From: Serripes groenlandicus
Taxonomy: Eukaryota; Mollusca; Bivalvia; Cardiida; Cardiidae
DNA length: 64,000 nt
Assembly (NCBI GenBank): GCA_031761405.1
Contig: JASEVX010000013.1
Location: 45,202,105 to 45,266,104, forward strand
Reading direction: 5' to 3'
The notes beneath the pieces were generated by a model. It did no database searches. It saw only the letters and a list, made by a program, of their open reading frames with translations, and had not been told where the DNA came from. The position numbers and the translations under genes are program-made. Positions 37,920 to 64,000 of this stretch are shown here, one piece after another. How positions within the stretch are numbered: the first letter of the stretch is position 1; every line of letters starts with the position of its first letter.

Positions 37920-38185
37920 TGCAAATTGAAATTGTTCATTTCGAGGGCTTGGCGTGAAACGGTTGTAACTAAAATCCTATTTTGAAATTCCTAGTTTAGG
38001 GGCAATTTCGACCCCTTTGTAAACAATGCAAATTTAGGTGCCATTGCTCAAAACGAGCAATGGCACCTAAATTTCCATTGTTTACCAAGAAAAATGATTT
38101 AACACTTATAAAGACTTTATGGCCAGGTGACTAAACTTGGTAAAAAAAATACCCATTTTAGTTACAACTATTTCACACCAAGCCC
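37920..38185. repeat. Palindromic repeat around CATTGCTCAAAACGAGCAATG
   Basis: GGGCTTGGCGTGAAACGGTT near 37950 is mirrored by ACTATTTCACACCAAGCCCT near 38165. Inner arms AAATTTAGGTGCCATTGCTC and its complement meet at about 38055. Probably another palindromic non-autonomous element. Confidence 0.6.
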
Positions 38186-38202
38186 TTGATTTGCAGTAGA
38201 AG

Positions 38203-38405
38203 GAATCCGCTGTGGTCGAGTCGTTAGCGTCAGGGATTTCGAAACGGGGTGTCCCGGTTCGATCCCCAGTCCGGTCATGGTGGAGTGCCCTTAGGCAAGG
38301 CACATTTTCTAGCCTAGTACTGGTTTGTTTACCCAGGGATCATGGATAAGTGAACTGTCGCCGTAATATAACTGAAATAATGTTGAAAGCGGAGTAAATC
38401 TCCAA
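38203..38405 (+). mobile_element. SINE, plus orientation
   Basis: Head CTGTGGTCGAGTCGTTAGCG and GGTTCGATCCC, body GGTGGAGTGCCCTTAGGCAA, tail TGTTGAAAGCGGAGTAAATC. A typical tRNA-derived SINE. Confidence 0.85.
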
Positions 38406-39221
38406 TAAATAATCATTTGCAGTAGACAAATTTTCCAACTAAGTTTTCAACTCTATTCAATAGTTTTACTTTTGATTTATGTAGATTTTCTGTATCTTCG
38501 CCAAGAGATATTCAAAGTTGCAACAGAATAATTAATGATGTATGTAAATGTTAATCAAGTTGTTCAATAAACCCTGCAACACTGGTTTGAAGAAGCTAAT
38601 TTATAATCAACCACTGAAAATGTCATTATGTGCAGTCTGATCTGAATGGCAACTGAAATTGGATCCTCTAAAGTAAATATCCCGAAATGAGTTAATTTGC
38701 AAGGTTTAAAATCAAAGTGGTTTTCAATCATGTGAAAAACATACATGATGTAACTCTCTTAAATAAATGAAGATACAAATGTTCAACATGATTTGAACAC
38801 AAAAGGCATTTAAAAAGGAAATATTTTAATATCTTTTAAATATATATCTTTTTACATACAATAATAACCTTTTTTTTTCAGGCCTAAACTGGTCAAATAT
38901 TCTGAAGTTTGTGTAATCAAATTAAAAAACCTTCTTGGTAAAAAATATTGAACACCTCATTGTGACTAAAGGAGAAATTGCTTGTTTTGAACTATTTATT
39001 CTTTTGTCACTGTTTTTAAAAAAAAAAAATTCATTCAGAAATGAATCTTTAACCAAGAAGCAGATGCATTTTGACACCCCTGCAAACAAAATGAAAAACA
39101 TTCTTGGAAAGGGTGAAACTGCTAATTAACATTTCCATCTATTAATTATGAGAAGTCAAATAACTATTTGCAATTATTGTATTATGTCTGCTTATAGGTT
39201 AAAGAGTAGTTAAAAAAGAAA

Positions 39222-39389
39222 CAGAGGTCCAGATAAGGAGGGGCATTCAGCTCTTTTCCCCACAATTTCTCTCTTAGTATTAAAGCAAACCCCGAGACGA
39301 TTCTTTCGAGAAACCATAACATAGGGTTTAATACTGAGGGTCAATTAAGGATTTTAAAACATGCAAAACGCCCTTTATCTAGACCTCTG
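39222..39389. mobile_element. Palindromic element
   Basis: CAGAGGTCCAGATAAGG and TTTATCTAGACCTCTG, flanked on both sides by AAGAAA, a possible 6 bp target duplication. About 400 bp from the inferred NNT first exon. Confidence 0.8.
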
Positions 39390-39786
39390 AAGAAAACTTA
39401 ATTAGTGGGTTTTCATTCATTGGAAATGGAGTGGTGGGGAAAACATTTTATTATCAATATCAATCATATTATCAATTTAAAGAGATCAGCATATTTTTTT
39501 GCACGTAAATATATAATGAAACCACTATTTGTATTGTCTACTGTTGAAGATTTTGCATGACATCTTGTGTGGGCAAAGAAAACACTTAATGAAAATATTC
39601 ATCCCCGGCTAAATATAGCAAACATATATAACAATGTCAATTAGGTTTACATGAAGGTCGTGAAGCAAGGGGTTCCCTCACTTCAATGGAGCACAAAGAA
39701 AGTTTCGGGACGAACACAAGTATTGCACACGATCAATCAATTAAAAAATGTACACTGCACACTAAAACGGTTTAAAATTGACTTAC

Positions 39787-39880
39787 AGGACAGAGCTAGA
39801 GCCTCATACGGCTGAGGAGTTCAACGGTCTTGTTCTGTTGAAGCTTTCTGCCACGGAAACTATGGCCTCAGCGCGAGAAG
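39787..39880 (-). other. NNT: Probable non-coding first exon of NNT
   Basis: On the minus strand a strong donor, CCT|GTAAGT, ends a GC-richer segment at 39787, immediately upstream of the promoter region. NNT coding exon 1 begins at an acceptor (33429), so an upstream non-coding exon is needed and this is the best candidate. It implies a 6.4 kb first intron. The upstream edge (TSS) is a guess. Confidence 0.6.
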
Positions 39881-39893
39881 AGATCGTAATTGA

Positions 39894-39898
39894 CCAAT
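39894..39898 (+). promoter_or_regulatory. CCAAT box
   Basis: GACCAATCAG context, a good NF-Y-type CCAAT site, 18 bp from the CRE. NF-Y sites are typical of bidirectional, TATA-less promoters. Confidence 0.55.
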
Positions 39899-39915
39899 CA
39901 GCGCGCGAGTTCCAT

Positions 39916-39923
39916 TGACGTCA
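39916..39923. promoter_or_regulatory. Perfect CRE palindrome TGACGTCA
   Basis: The full 8 bp CREB/ATF site in ATTGACGTCATCAGG. Being symmetric, it can serve both divergent genes. Function is inferred from position. Confidence 0.6.
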
Positions 39924-40205
39924 TCAGGAATGTGGAGTGTTCCATTATTTCAGAGGTATGTAAGTAATTTAAAATATTACTTTTTTTTGCTATATTCGGG
40001 AAAACCTTTAACTTTTTGTTTTTTCAGACATTCTAAATAAGATTTGCTCTTCCAAAATGTCTTAAAATTATTTGAAATAGAAGATCAATCCTGTTTAGCC
40101 TGATCAAAATTACAACCGGAAATGGAATACCAATCCTGACATTCTCCAAGTTGATATCGTCCATACTCTCTTCCGGTGCCGGTGAATTCACAAGGACAAC
40201 GAAAA

Positions 40206-60510
<20,305 letters not shown>

Positions 60511-60539
60511 TTCACACTAAATACTAGAACTTTTTTTAA

Positions 60540-60727
60540 GAGCTCTAGATAAGTTGTGTTACGCATGTTCTAAAATCCTTATTCGACCTACTAGCCCGAT
60601 GTTGTGGGTACTCGAAAAGAATTGTCTTATTGCGATGATTCTTATGAGTACCCCCACAACATAGGGTTTGATAATAAAGAGAGATATTGTGGGGAAAAGA
60701 GCTGTGTAACCCTCCTTATCTAGAGGT
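60540..60727. mobile_element. Palindromic element in the IDH2 3' UTR region
   Basis: AGAGCTCTAGATAAG left, ATGTTGTGGGTACTCGAAAA arm, CTCCTTATCTAGAGG right. It starts 30 bp after the IDH2 stop codon and contains AATAAA. Confidence 0.85.
60673..60678 (+). terminator. Candidate IDH2 poly(A) signal AATAAA inside a palindromic element
   Basis: The first AATAAA found after the IDH2 stop codon, 163 bp downstream, lies in the right half of the palindromic element at 60540-60727. Another AATAAA lies near 61344. Confidence 0.4.
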
Positions 60728-60990
60728 TTTTTGTTTTTTTGCTGGAACAATCGGATTCATCTGTGAGGAAATTACATAACAACTCTGGTCGCTCAAACGC
60801 ATTTCTTTGACATAAGGAAAGACTGTTGTTTCTTAATATAAAATTTAATAATGGATACAACGGTCTTTCATCACTTTGTTGGCTCCCAGTAGTTTTGGGG
60901 AAAGCAACTTGTTTAGACAAGAAGAAATAAGGGTCAATGTAGCTTTGACTAATGTTTTGGAAAGAGTTTAATCTGTGAGTTTTTGTTGTC

Positions 60991-61160
60991 TCAACCCTTT
61001 CTCACTTGCAACAAATCTGCAGCAGAAGATTTTGAAGACATTTTGTCAAGAACAAATGGAAATTTTCTGTAAATGAAAGAACATTATCCTGCCACAATGT
61101 TTTCAAACATCATCTGCTGCAGAGGCATCATAAAACATCTGAATGTGGGAAAGGGTAAAT
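60991..61160. mobile_element. TTAA element, B subfamily, both TTAAs decayed
   Basis: TCAACCCTTTCTCACTTGCA ... GAATGTGGGAAAGGGTAAA. Confidence 0.7.
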
Positions 61161-61357
61161 ATTTATATATAACTGCCTTAGTTAAACTCAGTGGAGCCAT
61201 TTTTGTATTAATTTTTGTTTCCCCATCAGTTTCACGTTTAAGTAACCTTTCCTGTTTATGCTTGAATATTTATCAATGCATCATAAAGTGCTATTAAATC
61301 AAGTTTCATGAAATTCTCAAGTCTTTTGAGTTTTCTGACCAATAATAAATATATTGT

Positions 61358-61525
61358 ATTACCCTTTCACATGTACAACAAATTTGCAGCAGACAACTAT
61401 GAAATCATCTAAAAGATATGAAACCATTGTGGCAAAGAGAGCAAATTTCTCATATAGCCACTCTGTTCTCAAATGGTGTCTGCTGCAGGTGTGTCAAAAT
61501 ATGTTGGCATGTTGGAGAGGGTAAA
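61358..61525. mobile_element. TTAA element, B subfamily, decayed
   Basis: TTACCCTTTCACATGTACAA ... ATGTTGGAGAGGGTAAA. Confidence 0.6.
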
Positions 61526-61718
61526 GGAGAATTCGTTATAAAAAGGGCAGCTTTTCAATCATTGTGATCCTTACAGGGCTTTTGCATCAGATTTTTTGAG
61601 ACCGCTGGTCAATTTATTAGCTTATGCTGAATACCTATCGAACGGTATAGATCTAGGTCAGTCCGTGCATCTACAGTCTGATCAAATCTAGACTGTTTAC
61701 ATATTACTTACACACGCT

Positions 61719-61806
61719 TCTTAGATGATTATGTCAACATATTGAACAAGATGTAGTTACAACCGTTTTGCATGAATCCCTAGGTATGTTGACATAATCA
61801 TCCAAG
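61719..61806. repeat. Inverted repeat, 23 bp arms
   Basis: CTTAGATGATTATGTCAACA and TGTTGACATAATCATCCAAG flank a 40 bp loop. Confidence 0.75.
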
Positions 61807-62735
61807 ACTTACTAGCAGGAAAAGATTATCTGAACTGTTCAAAATCTCAACTTGCAGCTTTTCCCATGCTGTTTATAGAGTAAACTTATCTTGTTATGTA
61901 TTCATTGTCCAACAGTTGAATTGACACAGATTATATGTCTTCAGATCCCCAGTGGCCATAATAAAAGGTTTAAGAAATAATGGAAACATTTAAAAAAAAA
62001 AATAGTCTTTAATTAGTCCCCTGTTGTCTAGAAACTTGAATTTTGTACATAATTGACAATCACATTTTAGAAAATTAGAACCTTAGAAAAGCTTTTATAA
62101 TTATCTGCTGAGCAGAGTGCAAAATGAAGGAATGTTTGTTTCATTATTTACATTACTTCACAATCAGTTTCCATAATTTAATTACAAAATACGAGGAAAT
62201 AAAACATAATTACAGATGGGAAATTTGGGTAGTGGAAAAGGTTGGACTAAACACATTATTACATCTGAAAAAAAACTGATATCTGCTTTTGATACTGATA
62301 CAGACTGGCAAAAACTGTCGGAATAGGAGAATTTACCCATCTTGGGCTTGGCAATTTCTTCTTTTTCCACATTGTTTTGAAACGATCTTCAGGTTCAGAA
62401 GTGTGGGCCTCTAGCGATATGCTGGGAAGAAATAATCAGCGGTTGTAGTATTAATTTGGTTGCACTTTTGTCTCTGTGTGTGAACAGATATATGCAAAAA
62501 GATATGAACTTAGGACCAGGGATTTTGTCATTTATTATGATTATGTGTGTTTAAGAAAAAAACAGAAAATAAAAACGAAAAACATACATTTATGGACCTG
62601 TTTTCTCTTCATAACCTTGTGAGTGGTTGTCTTCTGAGGTTAAATCCCCACTGCAGAGTCCCGGTAGCGATTCAAACTGTCAATCCAGTCTTTCTGATGT
62701 TTGACAAAAGTCAACACAACACACGTAATTCATCT
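61807..62735. other. Intergenic, no recognised gene
   Basis: AT-rich. A decayed TTAA-element interior (GGAAAAGGTTGGACTAAAC, GGCAATTTCTTCTTTTTCCA) around 62230-62380 and a possible SINE piece near 62620-62735. No coding signal. Confidence 0.5.
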
Positions 62736-63725
62736 TCAACCCTTTCCCTCAAATAGACGCTTTCTGACGCCTCTGTAGCAGACAGCTATTTGAAAACATA
62801 GTGACAAAAGAAGAAATTGCACAAAACGTGCAATTTCGCCTTTTGCCACAATGTTTTCCACTTTTAGTCATAGGTTATCCATTCAATTAAAGAGATTTTC
62901 TACTTTTTAGCTCCACTGGCTGAAAGCCAGTCGAGCTTATGTCATGGCGAATTGTCCGTCGTGCGTGCGTAAACTTTTTCCTTTAAACGACTTCTTCTCA
63001 CTAACCACTTGGCCAATTTGGTTGAAACTTCATGGGAAGCATCCTCTCAATGTCCTCTACTAAATTCCTTCAAATTTATTTGATCCATTCGAAATTCTGG
63101 TTTCCATGGCAACCGAAAGAAAAAAATAGTGAGAACTTAAAAAATCTTCTTCTCCGAAAGTGTTCAGCCGATTTTCAAATAATTTTGTAGAAATGTTCAT
63201 TGGGTGACCCTCTATCAGATTCCTTCAAGCCATGTTGATTGGTTGAAAAACATGGCCGCCAGAGGGCGGGGCTATTTTGCCTTATATGACTATAGTGAAA
63301 ACTTAAAAAATCTTCTCCTCCGAAAGTGTTTGGCTGATATTCAAATAATTTTGTAGAAATGTTCTTAGGCTTACCCTCTATCAGATTCCTTCAAGCCATG
63401 TTGATTGGTTGAAAAATATGGCTGCCAGGGGGTGGGGCTATTTTGCCTTATATGGCTATAGTGAAAACTTAAAATATCCTCTCCTCCGAAAGTGTCGGGC
63501 CGATTTTCAAATAATTTTGCAGAAACATTCCTTGGGTGACACTCTTCAAGATTTCTCTAAGCCATGGTGGTTGGTAAAAAAAATAGCCACCAGGGGGCAG
63601 GGCTGTTTGGAGATTTTATTTTTGCCTTATGGCCGTGGAGCGATACTGGCCCTCTTGGGCCTCTTGTTTACAAAATATGTTCAAAGTCGTCTGCTGCAGA
63701 ATTGTCGTATGAGGGAAAGGGTTAA
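62736..63725. mobile_element. TTAA element, A subfamily, split by an array element
   Basis: CAACCCTTTCCCTCAAATAG (TTAA mutated to TCAA) ... GATTTTCTACTTTTT, insertion, ACAAAATATGTTCAAAGTCG ... GTATGAGGGAAAGGGTTAA. Confidence 0.88.
62909..63668 (-). mobile_element. Helitron-like array element, reversed (three to four units)
   Basis: AGCTCCACTGGCTGAAAGCC at one end and TACTGGCCCTCTTGGGCCTC then TTGTTT at the other. Units with GACCCTCTATCAGATTCCTT, CATGTTGATTGGTTGAAAAA and GGCGGGGCTATTTTGCC match the 14301-15879 array. Confidence 0.8.
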
Positions 63726-63726
63726 T

Positions 63727-63880
63727 GTCTATTGAGAAGTCATCCGGTTGCTTGGAAAGACTTATGTGGAGTACTGGTGTGAGAAAGCACCAGGAAGCAC
63801 ATTGGAGGGTAAACTGGTTGCCGTGATTTGACTGATAAATAGTTAGAAATTGCGTTAAAACCCAAATCGATCGATCCCCA
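63727..63880 (+). mobile_element. SINE fragment
   Basis: GGAGTACTGGTGTGAGAAAG, GGAGGGTAAACTGGTTGCCG, tail AGAAATTGCGTTAAAACCCA. Confidence 0.5.
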
Positions 63881-63951
63881 TTGTTGGTGATCATGTGGCA
63901 GGGCATAATATATCCTAGCCTAGAGCTTTGATCATGGATAAATGAAAACAC

Positions 63952-64000
63952 TTAACCTCTTCCCATGTACAACAAATCGGCAGTACACAACTTTGAAAAC
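63952..64000. mobile_element. TTAA element, B subfamily, cut by the window end
   Basis: TTAACCTCTTCCCATGTACA then AACAAATCGGCAGTACACAA. Confidence 0.7.

Larger units (their letters stand above)
33429..39786 (-). other. Inferred NNT intron 1, filled with mobile elements
   Basis: No further coding sequence is seen. The stretch holds a degenerate CAGGG-type element (33505-33780) inside a palindromic-element remnant, many TTAA elements between 34431 and 37216, an element at 35160-35375 ending GACTCCTATATTATTA, a SINE at 38203-38405 and a palindromic element at 39222-39389. Confidence 0.7.
39840..40205. promoter_or_regulatory. Divergent NNT / IDH2 promoter region
   Basis: A compact region between the inferred NNT first exon and the IDH2 start codon, with few recognisable repeats, unlike its surroundings. 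It contains CCAAT at 39894-39898, an alternating GC run at 39901-39907 and TGACGTCA at 39916-39923; no convincing TATA box is seen. A possible 71 bp IDH2 5' UTR intron lies at 39956-40027 (GAG|GTATGT ... TTTTTTCAG). Shared use by both genes is inferred from geometry. Confidence 0.65.

Noticed and set aside
40176..40205. IDH2 N-terminal extension from an upstream codon
   Set aside because: It needs a GTG start; the ATG at 40206 fits the presequence and the expected length.
63409..63735. 108-codon open frame
   Set aside because: Runs through array units and a TTAA element; no protein-like composition.

Overview
This window is animal nuclear DNA, most likely from a bivalve mollusc. It has two intron-rich mitochondrial enzyme genes with GT-AG introns, tRNA-headed SINEs whose tails read like GTTGAAAGCGGCGTAAAAC, and many short DNA transposons and tandem-array elements of the kind bivalve genomes carry. 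The bivalve assignment is an inference from repeat style; the eukaryotic assignment is certain from the exon structure.

Two genes are complete. NNT (proton-translocating NAD(P)+ transhydrogenase, mitochondrial) lies on the minus strand in 15 coding exons (7134-33400). Their junctions join in frame into a 1072-residue protein, and a probable non-coding first exon sits near 39787. IDH2-type mitochondrial NADP+-dependent isocitrate dehydrogenase lies on the plus strand in 10 exons (40206-60510) and gives 448 residues. The genes are head to head. Between the inferred NNT first exon and the IDH2 start codon is a short region (about 39840-40205) with a CCAAT box, a GC-rich patch and a perfect CRE palindrome (TGACGTCA). 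Both enzymes make NADPH in the mitochondrial matrix, so this looks like a divergent NADPH gene pair with a shared promoter.

The rest is repeats. The dominant family is a 200-230 bp element with ends TTAACCCTTTCCC...GGGAAAGGGTTAA. This is TTAA target duplication plus CCC-type termini, like piggyBac MITEs, and about 50 whole or partial copies occur. Several adjacent copies share a single TTAA. A palindromic element centred on CCCTATGTTGTGGGTAC occurs about ten times, including 30 bp after the IDH2 stop codon. Larger elements carrying 145-167 bp tandem arrays (14301-15879, 29678-32026, 50749-53111, 53545-54881, 62909-63668) are repeatedly inserted in A/T runs of the TTAA elements. Two elements with CAGGG...CCCTG ends (17750-19193 and 27417-28586) and a dead mariner/Tc1-like transposase fragment (1429-1720) complete the mobile inventory.

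Layout: 1-7133 is intergenic repeats, minisatellites and the transposase relic; 7134-33400 is NNT; 33429-39786 is the inferred NNT first intron; 39787-40205 is the divergent promoter; 40206-60510 is IDH2; 60511-64000 is repeats downstream of IDH2. Two gene-structure oddities stand out. The 3' end of NNT coding exon 12, with its splice donor, is repeated in the following intron. The start of IDH2 exon 6 is duplicated just upstream, with an in-frame alternative acceptor that would add 18 residues.
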